From Vreelandella rituensis (GTDB lineage Bacteria > Pseudomonadota > Gammaproteobacteria > Pseudomonadales > Halomonadaceae), in assembly GCF_003336665.1 (NCBI RefSeq), contig NZ_QPIJ01000016.1, positions 1 through 64,000 on the forward strand: a DNA stretch of 64,000 nt, in the 5' to 3' direction. Shown here piece after piece: positions 28,234 through 38,547 of this stretch. The notes under the pieces are model-generated. The model saw only the letters and a program-made list of their open reading frames with translations, ran no database searches and was not told the DNA's origin. A program made the position numbers and the translations under genes. Numbering within the stretch: position 1 is the first letter of the stretch; each line of letters begins with the position of its first letter.

Positions 28234-28725
28234 CTAGTGGTTTCTTGCCAAACGCTGTTCCAGCGCCTTGAACATGGTTGCCAACCACGGCCACAACGCA
28301 GCACTGATCAAGGAGGGGATCAAGAAGGCCAAGTGAATGGAAAACTCGCCGATCAAGGTACGCAGCCATTGCTCGGCCAACTGCACGATACCCAGCAGCA
28401 CGAGCACCAGCACCGCTTGCTGGAGCAGCGAGTAAGCGCGAAAACGCGGGTATACCAAGGCACACAGAAAGGCCAGCAACGCTAGAGCCAGGGCATTTTG
28501 CCCCAAGGCAGTGCCTTCTATCAGGTCCAGCAGCAGCCCCAATACAAAGCCGTGATACACCCCGACTCTGTCCGGTGTACGCATGCACCAATAGATTAAC
28601 GTCAACCCCAGCCAGTCGGGATGAAATACCTGCCAGCCCTCCGCCAATGGCATGACCTGCAAGCAAAGCGCCAACGATAGGCTCAACCAGATCACCAGCC
28701 AGGAAATCACCGGAGTACGCGCCAT
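28234..28725 (-). CDS. mreD: Rod-shape determining protein MreD
   Basis: MreD is an integral inner-membrane partner of MreC in the elongasome. The 163-residue hydrophobic protein has about five membrane segments, with the family motif YWCMRTPDRVGVYHGFVLGLLLDL in its middle (only its start and end are diagnostic) and LAEQWLRTLIG later. Its ATG overlaps the mreC TAA by one base (TAATG). A longer open frame in another phase overlaps it and is a shadow. maf follows after 15 bp. Confidence 0.94.
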   Translation of the reverse strand: MARTPVISWLVIWLSLSLALCLQVMPLAEGWQVFHPDWLGLTLIYWCMRTPDRVGVYHGFVLGLLLDLIEGTALGQNALALALLAFLCALVYPRFRAYSLLQQAVLVLVLLGIVQLAEQWLRTLIGEFSIHLAFLIPSLISAALWPWLATMFKALEQRLARNH

Positions 28726-29663
28726 TATCTCGCCTCCCCGGCATTACCGTCAGAACGTCGGGAAGCAACTCTTAGAGCGGCACGCAGTGCCTTTCCCGAG
28801 AGAACCAGAGATTCATCCCAGGCGGCTTCTTCTATAGTGGCTTGCTTCGGCGGAAACAGTAACAGGAAATGACGCGAACGCTGCAACTGCGCCATCGGCT
28901 GGGCGGTGACGCGGGCGAATGGCTGGCCGGGATCGTGATAGACCTCGGTGACTTTCGCGACCGGGTATCCCGCCGGAAAACGTCCGGCCAGACCCGAGGT
29001 GGTGAGTAGATCGCCTTCACGAATATCAGCGGTATCGGGCACGTGCAGCACATTCAAGCTACCGTAGCGCCCCGCGCCCTGGACGATGAAGCGCAGACCA
29101 TTGCGGTTGATCTGTACCGGCAAGGCATGACTGGCATCCGCCAGCATCAACACTCGGCTGGAATAAGCGGATACGGCGGTAATCTGCCCCACCAGACCGG
29201 AGGCATCGATCACCGGTTGACTCACGTAGGCGCCGTTGCGGTGCCCACGGTCAATGACCATCTGCTGGCTGAAGGGGTCATTATCCAGAGATAGCAATTC
29301 TGCCGTCATATACGGCACATCCTTACGCTGCGCGGCCCCCAACAGCTCACGCAACCGCACATTTTCGGCGGTCACGTTGGCCATGCGCTGAGCGCGGTGG
29401 GAAAGTGTCAGGATATGCTCACGTAAATAGCGATTTTCCTCTACCAAGGCACGCTGGTCGGAGAGCGCAAGCGCCCCCCAATTGAGCAAGTCACTGGGCA
29501 CGCTGACCACCCACTGGATAGGCGCAACCACCATGGAAAGCTGGGCACGCACATCCTCCATCCGCGTAAAACGCTGGTCGGCAAACATCAACGCACCAGC
29601 TGCCAGAGCACAGAAGAACAACCGATAACCAGGCAGTGGTCCATGCGAGAACAGCGGTTTGAT
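28725..29663 (-). CDS. mreC: Rod-shape determining protein MreC (probable AUC start)
   Basis: MreC is a bitopic protein whose periplasmic part activates the elongation peptidoglycan synthase. The 312-residue product has an N-terminal membrane helix (FFCALAAGALMFA), a coiled coil (about 75-110, with LVEENRYLREHILTLSHRA) and two beta-barrel domains with ASGLVGQITAVSAYSSRVL. The usual MreC N-terminus is present as KPLFSHGPLPGYR, but the codon before it is ATC (29661-29663), with GGGGGAA 6 nt upstream. The frame has a stop farther up, and the first conventional start is TTG 29621, which loses the conserved segment and has no ribosome site. The listed start is therefore a rare AUC. mreB lies 50 bp upstream. 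Confidence 0.93.
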   Translation of the reverse strand: MKPLFSHGPLPGYRLFFCALAAGALMFADQRFTRMEDVRAQLSMVVAPIQWVVSVPSDLLNWGALALSDQRALVEENRYLREHILTLSHRAQRMANVTAENVRLRELLGAAQRKDVPYMTAELLSLDNDPFSQQMVIDRGHRNGAYVSQPVIDASGLVGQITAVSAYSSRVLMLADASHALPVQINRNGLRFIVQGAGRYGSLNVLHVPDTADIREGDLLTTSGLAGRFPAGYPVAKVTEVYHDPGQPFARVTAQPMAQLQRSRHFLLLFPPKQATIEEAAWDESLVLSGKALRAALRVASRRSDGNAGEAR

Positions 29664-29713
29664 AGGCAGTTCCCCCGCGGTTGACCGCTATCTAGATCGA
29701 GACGGTTAAACGC

Positions 29714-30763
<1,050 letters not shown>

Positions 30764-30792
30764 CTAGTGCAGACCGGGAACCCTGTGCGGAC

Positions 30793-30878
30793 GCAAACGG
30801 TATCACCGCAACCCCCCCGCAGCAAGCATGAGTCGCGTACCACGCTGCCCGTCGCGGTCAATATGTGATACCTTTTGC
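30793..30878. repeat. Inverted repeat in the mreB-gatC divergent spacer
   Basis: GCAAACGGTATCAC (30793-30806) and GTGATACCTTTTGC (30865-30878) are reverse complements over 14 bp with one mismatch, 58 bp apart. They lie 42 and 114 bp upstream of the mreB start. They may be paired binding sites for a regulator or parts of two promoters; no known site was recognised. Confidence 0.45.
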
Positions 30879-30940
30879 GGTTATTTTCCTGTGAAAGTCG
30901 ATGTAATTGACGAACAGGATGCTTGACCACGTTTTTTTCG

Positions 30941-30959
30941 ACATCTCGTCTGGAGATGT
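30941..30959 (+). promoter_or_regulatory. Short hairpin with T-run in the gatC leader
   Basis: ACATCTC (30941-30947) and GAGATGT (30953-30959) pair over 7 bp and are followed by GTTTTCTCCC, 34 bp before the gatC start. It resembles a weak terminator or attenuator in the leader. No upstream peptide or T-box was seen. Confidence 0.3.
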
Positions 30960-30992
30960 GTTTTCTCCCACGTTCGCGAGGACATTTCGATC

Positions 30993-31280
30993 ATGGCGCT
31001 TGAAGATTCTCATGTGCGCCGGGCTGCGCACCTGGCCCGGCTCGGGGTTAGTGACGACCAGGCTCGCGGCTTCGTCGACGACCTGAACCGTATTCTGGAA
31101 ATGGTCGATCAGCTACAGAGCCTGGACACCGAAGGCGTTGCCCCCTTGGCTCACCCCCTGGATGCCACTCAACGCTTACGCGCCGACGAAGTCACCGAGT
31201 CGAGCCAGCGCGATACGTTCCAGCACTCCGCCCCCGCCGTGGAAAACGGCCTGTACCTCGTCCCTCGTGTGGTGGAATAA
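30993..31280 (+). CDS. gatC: Asp/Glu-tRNA amidotransferase subunit GatC
   Basis: GatC is the small stabilising subunit of GatCAB, which converts misacylated Asp-tRNA(Asn) and/or Glu-tRNA(Gln) to the amide forms. The 95-residue protein has the family blocks [36 protein letters not shown] and the C-terminal [20 protein letters not shown] end ([19 protein letters not shown]). GCGAGGA precedes ATG 30993. It is 63 bp before gatA. Presence of the complex implies an indirect route to at least one amide tRNA. Confidence 0.96.
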   Translation: MALEDSHVRRAAHLARLGVSDDQARGFVDDLNRILEMVDQLQSLDTEGVAPLAHPLDATQRLRADEVTESSQRDTFQHSAPAVENGLYLVPRVVE

Positions 31281-31343
31281 CGCCGAGCACACGCCTTTGC
31301 CGCCTCTATTTTTCTTCGGCAACCTTGATGGAGCCTCTGGGCC

Positions 31344-32804
31344 ATGCATGACAAGACAGTCACCCAACTCGCGGCGGCCCTGGCCGACGGCGAGCTCACC
31401 AGCCGCGAGCTGACCTCGCATTATCTGCAACGCATCGAGCGTCTCGACAGCAAGCTGAACAGTTTTATCACCGTGACCGCCGACCAGGCCCTGAAAGCGG
31501 CGGATGCCGCCGACCAGGCCCGTGCCAAGGGCAACGCCGGCCTGTTGACGGGTATCCCGCTAGCTCTCAAGGACATCTTCTGTACCAAAGGCGTCAAGAC
31601 CAGCTGCGGCTCGAAGATGCTGGATACCTTCATTGCCCCCTATAACGCCACCGTGGTGGAAAAGCTCAATGCCGCCGGCACGGTGTCACTGGGCAAGACC
31701 AACATGGATGAGTTCGCCATGGGCTCCTCGAACGAGTCGAGCTTCTATGGACCAGTGAAAAACCCTTGGGATCTTTCCGCCGTACCCGGCGGCAGCTCCG
31801 GCGGCAGTGCCGCAGCGGTCGCGGCGGGTTTGGTGCCCGCCGCCATGGGTACCGATACCGGCGGCTCGATTCGCCAGCCGGCGGCGTTCTGCGGCATCAC
31901 CGGGCTGAAGCCTACTTACGGCCGGGTATCGCGCTACGGCATCATTGCCTATGCGTCGAGCCTCGACCAGGCAGGCCCCATGGCCCGCACCGCGGAAGAC
32001 TGCGCTCACCTGCTGAACCATATCGCCGGACACGACCTGCGTGATTCCACCAGTCTGGCCCGTGGGGTACCCGATTACCTGGACACCCTCGACGCGCCGC
32101 TTTCCGGGCTCAAGATCGGCCTGCCCAAGGAATATTTCGGCGACGGCCTGGATCCCGAAGTAGCCGCTGCCGTACGCGAAGCAGTCAGGGTATATGAATC
32201 CCTGGGTGCCACGGTGCGTGAGGTCAGCCTGCCGCATACGCATTACGCGATTCCGGCCTACTACGTCATCGCCCCGGCGGAAGCTTCCTCGAACCTTTCG
32301 CGCTATGACGGCGTGCGCTTCGGCCATCGCTGCGAAAACCCGCTGGACTTGACCGATCTTTACAAGCGCTCCCGCGAGGAAGGCTTCGGCGACGAGGTGA
32401 AACGTCGCATCCTGATCGGCACCCATACGCTTTCCGAGGGCTTCTTCGATGCCTATTACAAGAAAGCCCAGCAGGTGCGCCGCTTGATTCGTCAGGATTT
32501 TCTGGACGCTTTCGAAGACGTCGACGTCCTGATGGGGCCTGCATCGCCCAGCCCGGCCTTCGACCTCGGCGCCAAGAAAGACCCGGTATCGATGTACCTC
32601 CAGGATATCTACACCATTTCCGTTAACCTGGCGGGCATTCCAGGGATCAGTGTACCGGCAGGGTTCGTCGGCAACCGTCCGGTGGGCTTGCAGATTCTAG
32701 GCACCCACTTCGCCGAAGCGCAATTGCTTAACGTGGCGCACAAGTTCCAACAGGCGACCGACTGGCACCGCCAACGCCCCGCCTTTGCCAAGGAGAACGC
32801 ATGA
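31344..32804 (+). CDS. gatA: Asp/Glu-tRNA amidotransferase subunit GatA
   Basis: GatA is the glutaminase subunit that releases ammonia for tRNA amidation. The 486-residue amidase-signature protein has the Ser-cisSer-Lys triad: Lys76 (in LALKDIF), Ser151 (in [11 protein letters not shown]) and Ser175 (in [10 protein letters not shown]). Length and spacing match known GatA enzymes. The stop overlaps the gatB start (ATGATG), so translation is coupled. Confidence 0.98.
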   Translation: MHDKTVTQLAAALADGELTSRELTSHYLQRIERLDSKLNSFITVTADQALKAADAADQARAKGNAGLLTGIPLALKDIFCTKGVKTSCGSKMLDTFIAPYNATVVEKLNAAGTVSLGKTNMDEFAMGSSNESSFYGPVKNPWDLSAVPGGSSGGSAAAVAAGLVPAAMGTDTGGSIRQPAAFCGITGLKPTYGRVSRYGIIAYASSLDQAGPMARTAEDCAHLLNHIAGHDLRDSTSLARGVPDYLDTLDAPLSGLKIGLPKEYFGDGLDPEVAAAVREAVRVYESLGATVREVSLPHTHYAIPAYYVIAPAEASSNLSRYDGVRFGHRCENPLDLTDLYKRSREEGFGDEVKRRILIGTHTLSEGFFDAYYKKAQQVRRLIRQDFLDAFEDVDVLMGPASPSPAFDLGAKKDPVSMYLQDIYTISVNLAGIPGISVPAGFVGNRPVGLQILGTHFAEAQLLNVAHKFQQATDWHRQRPAFAKENA

Positions 32805-34258
32805 TGCAATGGGAAACCGTGATCGGGCTTGAGGTCCACGTTCAACTTGCCACTCGTTCCAAGATATTTTCCGGCGCCTCCACGGCGTTCGGCGCAGAGC
32901 CCAACACTCAGGCCTGTGCGGTAGACCTAGGGCTCCCCGGGGTACTGCCGGTACTCAATGAAGCAGCCGTTTCCATGGCCGTGCAATTCGGCCTGGCGGT
33001 TCATGCACAGATTCCCGAAGTATCGGTGTTCGACCGCAAGAACTACTTCTACCCGGACCTGCCCAAGGGCTACCAGACCAGCCAGATGTATCACCCCATC
33101 GTCGGTCCCGGTGAAGTGGAAGTCAGTCTTGAGGATGGCAGCACCAAGTCCATCCGTATTCACCATGCTCACCTGGAAGAAGATGCCGGGAAGTCACTGC
33201 ATGAAGACTTTCACGGCATGACCGGGATCGATCTGAACCGCGCCGGTACCCCGCTGCTCGAGATCGTCTCCGAGCCCGACATGCGCAACGCCAAGGAGGC
33301 CGCGGCTTTCCTCAAGGCAATTTACTCGATCGTGACCTATCTGGGCATCTCCGACGGCAACATGGCCGAAGGCTCGATGCGTTGCGACGTCAACGTCTCG
33401 GTACGTCCTCAGGGTCAAGCCAGCCTGGGCACCCGTGCCGAAGTCAAGAACGTCAACTCCTTTCGCTTCGTCGAGCGCGCCATCGCCTTTGAGGTCGAGC
33501 GTCAGATCGAGCTGATCGAAGATGGCGGCAGGGTCGTCCAGGAAACTCGCCTGTACGACCCTGAACGTGACGAAACCCGTAGCATGCGCACCAAGGAAGA
33601 AGCCAACGACTACCGCTACTTCCCTTGCCCTGATCTCTTGCCGGTGGTGCTTGATCAAGCCTACGTGGAGCATCTGCGTGGTCAATTGCCGGAACTTCCC
33701 GCCGACAAGCGTGCACGCTTCGAGCGTGAGCTGGGGCTTTCCGCCTATGATGCCGGGGTGCTTTCGGCCAGCCGCGATATGGCCGAATATTTCGAGGAAG
33801 TGAAAAACGAGTGCGGCGATGCCAAGCAGGCGGCCAACTGGGTGCAAGGAGAACTTTCCGGCGCACTCAATCGTGAGAATCTGTTGATTACCCAAAGCCC
33901 GGTCTCCGCTCGCCAACTCGGGCAACTGGTTGGCCGGGTGATGGATGACACCATCAGCGGCAAGGCCGCCAAGCAAGTCTTCCAGGCACTATGGAACGGC
34001 CAGGGAAATTCGGCGGATGACGTGATCGAGGCCCAAGGATTGAAGCAGGTCACCGACAGCGGCGCCATCGAAGCGATGATCGACCAGGTGATCGCCGACA
34101 GCCCCGCCCAGGTCGCCCAGTACTGCGATGCCGAACCGGAAAAGCGCGGCAAGATGATCGGTTATTTCGTCGGCCAGGTAATGAAGGCCTCTCGCGGCAC
34201 GGCCAATCCTCAGCAGGTCAATGGGTTGCTCAAGGAGAAGCTCGACGCCTTGCTGTAA
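32801..34258 (+). CDS. gatB: Asp/Glu-tRNA amidotransferase subunit GatB
   Basis: GatB binds the tRNA, phosphorylates the misacylated residue and receives ammonia from GatA. The 485-residue protein begins [14 protein letters not shown], contains the kinase-domain markers [16 protein letters not shown] and [15 protein letters not shown], and ends with the YqeY-like tail domain (about 335-485, [17 protein letters not shown]). ATG 32801 and 32804 are both possible starts. A strong hairpin terminator follows, shared with the convergent sixA. Confidence 0.98.
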   Translation: MMQWETVIGLEVHVQLATRSKIFSGASTAFGAEPNTQACAVDLGLPGVLPVLNEAAVSMAVQFGLAVHAQIPEVSVFDRKNYFYPDLPKGYQTSQMYHPIVGPGEVEVSLEDGSTKSIRIHHAHLEEDAGKSLHEDFHGMTGIDLNRAGTPLLEIVSEPDMRNAKEAAAFLKAIYSIVTYLGISDGNMAEGSMRCDVNVSVRPQGQASLGTRAEVKNVNSFRFVERAIAFEVERQIELIEDGGRVVQETRLYDPERDETRSMRTKEEANDYRYFPCPDLLPVVLDQAYVEHLRGQLPELPADKRARFERELGLSAYDAGVLSASRDMAEYFEEVKNECGDAKQAANWVQGELSGALNRENLLITQSPVSARQLGQLVGRVMDDTISGKAAKQVFQALWNGQGNSADDVIEAQGLKQVTDSGAIEAMIDQVIADSPAQVAQYCDAEPEKRGKMIGYFVGQVMKASRGTANPQQVNGLLKEKLDALL

Positions 34259-34319
34259 GCAAGTGAAAGCCTTTCAGGCAAACCGTTTTTTTTCGACAAA
34301 CAGTTTTTCGGCAAACGAC

Positions 34320-34358
34320 CCAAAGCCCGCGGCGAGCATGACTTGCGGCGGGCTTTGG
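34320..34358. terminator. Bidirectional terminator between gatB and sixA
   Basis: Arms CCAAAGCCCGC (34320-34330) and GCGGGCTTTGG (34348-34358) pair perfectly over 11 bp, and the inner sequence can extend the stem with a G-T pair. It lies between convergent genes (gatB stop 34258, sixA stop 34362). Flanking T-runs are short, so termination efficiency is uncertain. Confidence 0.65.
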
Positions 34359-34361
34359 CGT

Positions 34362-34877
34362 TCAGCGCAGCTCGGGTTGGAAAAAACCGGCCAGCGTGGC
34401 ACAGCCCGACGCCCAGACATCGGCCTTGAGTTCGGCGATGGCGGCGGGTGAGAATCCCGGCCCGCAACCCAGCCGCCCTTCCAGCATCAAGCCGCTCAGC
34501 TCACCCACCAATGGCATATGACTCACCAGTAGCCACGTCCGACGTTCCGGCTGGGCCAGCAACCATTCATTGACCTCGCGCGGGTCATCCTCGGGCGTGA
34601 TCAACCCCAGCGTTTCCACCGTCACGTTCAAGGCCCTGCCCACCGCCTGAGCGGTTTGCTGGGCACGGCGATAAGGACTTGCCAGAAGCCGCAATCCTGC
34701 CAATTCGCCCTGCTCAACGCGCCCGGCAAGCCAGGCGGCCATCTGCTCGGCCTGTTGCGCACCGCGCGGCGTCAAGCGACGCTCTGCATCCGGCACGCCC
34801 CCGGCAGCCTCCGCATGGCGCATGATCAACAACGTATTGGTATCGTCTTCATCCATCATGATACGGCGGTTATTCAT
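34362..34877 (-). CDS. sixA: Phosphohistidine phosphatase SixA
   Basis: This 171-residue histidine-phosphatase-superfamily protein has the RHG-type motif [12 protein letters not shown] (His21), the arginine in [12 protein letters not shown] and the second histidine in [14 protein letters not shown]. SixA removes phosphate from phosphohistidine; in E. coli its target is NPr of the nitrogen PTS, whose gene is also in this window. ATG 34877 overlaps the gpsA stop by 8 bases; ATG 34859 or 34856 are alternatives. It is 10 residues longer than E. coli SixA. Confidence 0.93.
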   Translation of the reverse strand: MNNRRIMMDEDDTNTLLIMRHAEAAGGVPDAERRLTPRGAQQAEQMAAWLAGRVEQGELAGLRLLASPYRRAQQTAQAVGRALNVTVETLGLITPEDDPREVNEWLLAQPERRTWLLVSHMPLVGELSGLMLEGRLGCGPGFSPAAIAELKADVWASGCATLAGFFQPELR

Positions 34878-35940
34878 TGCGCCACTCACCTGATTCCCGA
34901 TGGGCTTGCTGCACAGCCTCTCGAGGCAGGATGAATTCCACATCGCTGCTTTGCTCCCCGAGCATCAAGTAACCCGCCATGTCACGAGCGGGAACGCCTT
35001 CAAACAATACTTTATAGAGGCCTTCGGCAAGAGGCATGTAAACGCCCGCTTCGCGTGCCTTGGCGCATACCAGTTGCACGGTATTGACCCCTTCAGCGAC
35101 CTGACCCAGAGACTCGACTGCCTCCTCGAGCGAATCGCCCTTTCCCAGGGCGTAGCCCACACGATAATTGCGCGAGAGATTGGAAGAACAGGTGACGATC
35201 AAGTCGCCTACACCCGCCAAACCGAGAAACGTCATGGGATTGGCACCCTGAACCACGGCAAACCGACTCATCTCTGCCAAGGCCCGTGTCATCAACATGC
35301 TGCGGGTATTTTCACCCATGCCCAGTGCGGCCGCCATGCCGGCTGCAATCGCGTAGATGTTCTTAAGCGCCCCCGCCAACTCGACTCCATGACGGTCGTT
35401 GCTGGCGTAGACACGAAAATAACCACACCCAAGCGCCTGCTGGACACGGGTGCGGGTCAGGGCATCGTAGCTGGCAATGACGGTAGCCGTGAGTTGCTTG
35501 TCGGCAATTTCCGAGGCCAGGTTGGGGCCAGCGATCACCCCGATATGGGTAAAGTGGGTTTCCTGCTCAAGAACTTGGCTCATCAGCAAAAAGCTATCCT
35601 GCTCGATGCCCTTGGTAGTGCTTACCAGAATATGTTCCGGTTTGAGCCAGGGCTTGGCAGCCTGGACCACGCTACGAAACGCTTTTGAGGGAATCGCAAT
35701 AAGTACCAGCTCGGCACCTTCGAGTACCTGAGCCATCTCGGTCGATGCCTCGACCGCGGGATTCATGGCGTAATGGGGTAGATAGCGCCCATTTCGATGC
35801 TCGCGGTTGATCTGCTCAACCAGCGCCGCATCCCGCATCCATTGGCGCACCCGAGCGCCATTGTCGGCAGCAATGCTCGCCAGCGCGGTGCCGAAACTTC
35901 CGCCGCCCAACACGGCGACCTTGATCTGTTGCTCAGACAT
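34870..35940 (-). CDS. gpsA: NAD(P)H-dependent glycerol-3-phosphate dehydrogenase GpsA
   Basis: GpsA reduces dihydroxyacetone phosphate to sn-glycerol 3-phosphate, the backbone of phospholipids. The 356-residue enzyme has the nucleotide-binding GGGSFGTAL (12-20), the STTKGIE and GPNLASEIA blocks, the catalytic lysine in [16 protein letters not shown] and [12 protein letters not shown]. It shares an 8-bp overlap with sixA, with which it is probably cotranscribed. A 114-bp spacer with the htpG terminator lies upstream. Confidence 0.97.
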   Translation of the reverse strand: MSEQQIKVAVLGGGSFGTALASIAADNGARVRQWMRDAALVEQINREHRNGRYLPHYAMNPAVEASTEMAQVLEGAELVLIAIPSKAFRSVVQAAKPWLKPEHILVSTTKGIEQDSFLLMSQVLEQETHFTHIGVIAGPNLASEIADKQLTATVIASYDALTRTRVQQALGCGYFRVYASNDRHGVELAGALKNIYAIAAGMAAALGMGENTRSMLMTRALAEMSRFAVVQGANPMTFLGLAGVGDLIVTCSSNLSRNYRVGYALGKGDSLEEAVESLGQVAEGVNTVQLVCAKAREAGVYMPLAEGLYKVLFEGVPARDMAGYLMLGEQSSDVEFILPREAVQQAHRESGEWRNE

Positions 35941-36006
35941 GACGGTTTCCTGAAGCTATCTCACTTAACGAAGTGTCTACTTTATTATCTACCTTATCAA
36001 AACAAA

Positions 36007-36034
36007 CGGCCCGCTTGGTGATCCAAGCGGGCCG
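36007..36034 (-). terminator. Intrinsic terminator of htpG
   Basis: Arms CGGCCCGCTTGG (36007-36018) and CCAAGCGGGCCG (36023-36034) form a perfect 12-bp stem with a 4-nt loop, 20 bp after the htpG stop. On the htpG strand it is followed by TTTGTTTTG, a standard intrinsic terminator. Confidence 0.88.
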
Positions 36035-36054
36035 TAATAGGCGCTAGTGATACA

Positions 36055-37959
36055 TCAGGCAGTCAGTAAGCTATTCAAGCGCTTGACATAGGTTGCGGGG
36101 TCATCGAGATGGCCACCTTCGGCGATGATCGCCTGGTCGAGCAGGATGTGCGCAAGCTCGGTGAACCGCTCTCCTTCGGTACTTTCCAGACGTGCCACCA
36201 GAGGATGCGAGGGATTGAGTTCCAGAATCGGCTTGACTTCAGGCAGGGTCTGGCCGGCCGCTTCCATGATACGCCGCATCTGAAAGCCCATTTCATGCTC
36301 GGGCAACACCACACAGGCGGGAGAATCGGTCAGACGATTCGTCACCTTGACCTCTTGCACGCTAGCACCCAAGGCCTCCTTGACCTGCTTGACCAGCTCT
36401 TCCTTGGATTTGGCGGTTTCCTCCTGAGCCTTCTTTTCTTCCTCATCTTCTACATCGCCGAGGTCCAGCTCACCTTTGGCCACGTCGGCAAAGGATTTGC
36501 CGTCAAAGTCGGTAAGATGGTTCATCAGCCATTCATCGACACGATCCGAGAGCAACAATACTTCAATGCCCTTCTTGCGGAAAATCTCCAGGTGCGGGCT
36601 GCTCTTGGCCGCATTGAAGCTATCCGCCACGATGTAATAGATCTTCTGCTGGCCTTCCTTCATCCGCTCGACGTAATCAGCAAGCGATTGATTCTGGATC
36701 GCGGTGTCGGTATGCGTCGTGGCAAAGCGCAGCAGCTCGGCGATCTTTTCGCGGTTGGCGGCATCTTCGCCCGGGCCTTCCTTGAGCACGCTGCCGAAGG
36801 TATTCCAGAAGGTCTGATACTGCTCCTTGTCCTTGGCAAGCTTCTTGAGCATATCCAGCCCACGCTTGGTCAGGGCGCCCTTGATCTTGTCGACCTTGGG
36901 GTCTTGCTGGAGCAATTCTCGAGATACGTTCAACGACAGATCGCGGGTATCCAGCACACCCTTGATGAAGCGCAGATACAGCGGCAGGAACTGTTCGGCG
37001 TCGTCCATGATGAACACGCGCTGCACATACAGCTTCACGCCACGCGCGCCGTCACGCTCGTACAGATCGAACGGTGCCCGGCTGGGAACGTACAGCAAGC
37101 TTGTGTACTCAAGCTTGCCTTCCACCTTGTTATGGCTCCAGGTCAGCGGGTCGGTGAAGTCATGGGCGACGTGCTTGTAGAAGGCCTTGTATTCATCGTC
37201 GCTGATGTCGCTTTTGGGGCGCACCCACAAGGCGGTCGCTTCATTGACGGTTTCCCAGGTGACGACTTCGCTGCCTTCGATGGGGTTGCCTTCATCGTCC
37301 TTTGCCGTCTCGAGCTTGGGCATGCGCACCGGCACTTCGATATGGTCGGAATATTTGCGCACTAGACCCTGTAACCGATAATCGTCGGCAAATTCCCGGG
37401 CATCCTCTTTCAGGTGCAAGATGATTTCCGTACCGTGGGCCTCGCGCTCGATTTGCGCAACGGTGAATTCACCTTCACCCTTGGAGCGCCATTCGATGCC
37501 TTCAGCGTGGTCGCTGCCCGCTTTGCGGGTGCGAACGGTGACTTCATCAGCGACGATGAAGGAAGAATAGAAGCCGACCCCGAACTGACCGATCAGATTG
37601 GCATCTTTCTGCTGTTCGCCGGAGAGCTGCTGAAGAAATTCAGCGGTACCGCTGCGTGCGATGGTGCCGAGGTTGCTGATCACGTCATCACGGTTCATGC
37701 CGATGCCGTTATCACGTACGGTCACGGTATTGGCGTCACGATCGTGTTCGATCTCGATGCGCAGTTTGCTATCATTTTCATACAGCGCATCATTGTCGAG
37801 AGCGGCATAGCGTAATTTATCGCAGGCATCGGCACCGTTGGAAATCAGCTCACGCAGGAAAATCTCCCGATTTGAATACAGGGAGTGAATCATCAAATTT
37901 AGAAGCTGTTTGACTTCGGTCTGGAAACCCAGCGTTTCTTCATGTGTTGCAGTCGTCAT
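36055..37959 (-). CDS. htpG: Hsp90-family chaperone HtpG
   Basis: HtpG is the bacterial Hsp90, an ATP-driven dimeric chaperone in the cytosol. The 634-residue protein has an N-terminal GHKL ATPase domain with [23 protein letters not shown] and [12 protein letters not shown], a middle domain with the catalytic arginine segment [11 protein letters not shown], and a C-terminal dimerisation domain. It lacks the eukaryotic charged linker and MEEVD tail. A near-perfect sigma-32 promoter lies about 110 bp upstream and a strong terminator just downstream, so it is a single-gene heat-shock unit. Confidence 0.98.
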   Translation of the reverse strand: MTTATHEETLGFQTEVKQLLNLMIHSLYSNREIFLRELISNGADACDKLRYAALDNDALYENDSKLRIEIEHDRDANTVTVRDNGIGMNRDDVISNLGTIARSGTAEFLQQLSGEQQKDANLIGQFGVGFYSSFIVADEVTVRTRKAGSDHAEGIEWRSKGEGEFTVAQIEREAHGTEIILHLKEDAREFADDYRLQGLVRKYSDHIEVPVRMPKLETAKDDEGNPIEGSEVVTWETVNEATALWVRPKSDISDDEYKAFYKHVAHDFTDPLTWSHNKVEGKLEYTSLLYVPSRAPFDLYERDGARGVKLYVQRVFIMDDAEQFLPLYLRFIKGVLDTRDLSLNVSRELLQQDPKVDKIKGALTKRGLDMLKKLAKDKEQYQTFWNTFGSVLKEGPGEDAANREKIAELLRFATTHTDTAIQNQSLADYVERMKEGQQKIYYIVADSFNAAKSSPHLEIFRKKGIEVLLLSDRVDEWLMNHLTDFDGKSFADVAKGELDLGDVEDEEEKKAQEETAKSKEELVKQVKEALGASVQEVKVTNRLTDSPACVVLPEHEMGFQMRRIMEAAGQTLPEVKPILELNPSHPLVARLESTEGERFTELAHILLDQAIIAEGGHLDDPATYVKRLNSLLTA

Positions 37960-38049
37960 GCATCAGTCCTCGTCTATCATTGGGGAGGAGCGGCACATCA
38001 TGACCGGATAACAATCGTCATGATGTTGCGGCGTAAAAACCTGAGCGTG

Positions 38050-38077
38050 ATATGGGGGTGGGTGACGACTTTTCAAG
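38050..38077 (-). promoter_or_regulatory. Sigma-32 (heat-shock) promoter of htpG
   Basis: On the minus strand CTTGAAA (38071-38077) and CCCCATAT (38050-38057) are separated by 13 bp, matching the sigma-32 consensus CTTGAAA-N11-16-CCCCATNT in every fixed position. It lies 91 bp upstream of htpG, a classic heat-shock gene. The position and match make this the clearest promoter in the window. Confidence 0.88.
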
Positions 38078-38110
38078 CAACGATTCAAGCCATCAGGAAT
38101 ACTTGCGTCA

Positions 38111-38449
38111 CTATGATTCTGTCGAATCGAGTGTCTCCGAGGCAGTTTTCCAGACACGATACTCTTCCAAATGTTTATCCACCTGATTGAGTAACCAACC
38201 AACAATGAACACATCATCCACCAGGCCTATCAGCACTAGAAAATCAGGAATCAGGTCGAACGGCATCGCAAGGTAAGCTAAACCGGCCGCCATGTAGCCG
38301 AAAGCCTTCCAGGGTACCGGCCTGAAATCACCGCGAACCACGTCGCGAGTCATGGGGAAAAACAACTTGAGGGCGCGTGCAATGCGCTTAAGTGCCCAAC
38401 TGCGGGATTTAAGGCGACGCCAGAGCCACCACGTGGATAATGGGGTCAT
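38111..38449 (-). CDS. DUF1232 (YkvA-like) small membrane protein
   Basis: This 112-residue protein carries the DUF1232 signature YLAMPFDLIPDFLVLIGLVDD, preceded by a basic N-terminal region and followed by a hydrophobic helix and an acidic tail. DUF1232 proteins are widespread and probably associate with membranes; their function is unknown. It lies upstream of the htpG promoter on the same strand and is divergent from slt, 98 bp apart. The gene is not obviously linked in function to either neighbour. Confidence 0.88.
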   Translation of the reverse strand: MTPLSTWWLWRRLKSRSWALKRIARALKLFFPMTRDVVRGDFRPVPWKAFGYMAAGLAYLAMPFDLIPDFLVLIGLVDDVFIVGWLLNQVDKHLEEYRVWKTASETLDSTES

Positions 38450-38547
38450 CGTATTGAATTCTCCGTGTCAGGTGTGAATATCAGAACTTTTTCGCCCTCC
38501 GAAGTTCAGTGGAGGGGTGTTGTCTTTCCGCTCCAGAGGAACCGCTC

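Noticed and set aside
36109..37365. A 418-codon open frame antisense to htpG
   Set aside because: Shadow of htpG codon usage with no domain signatures.
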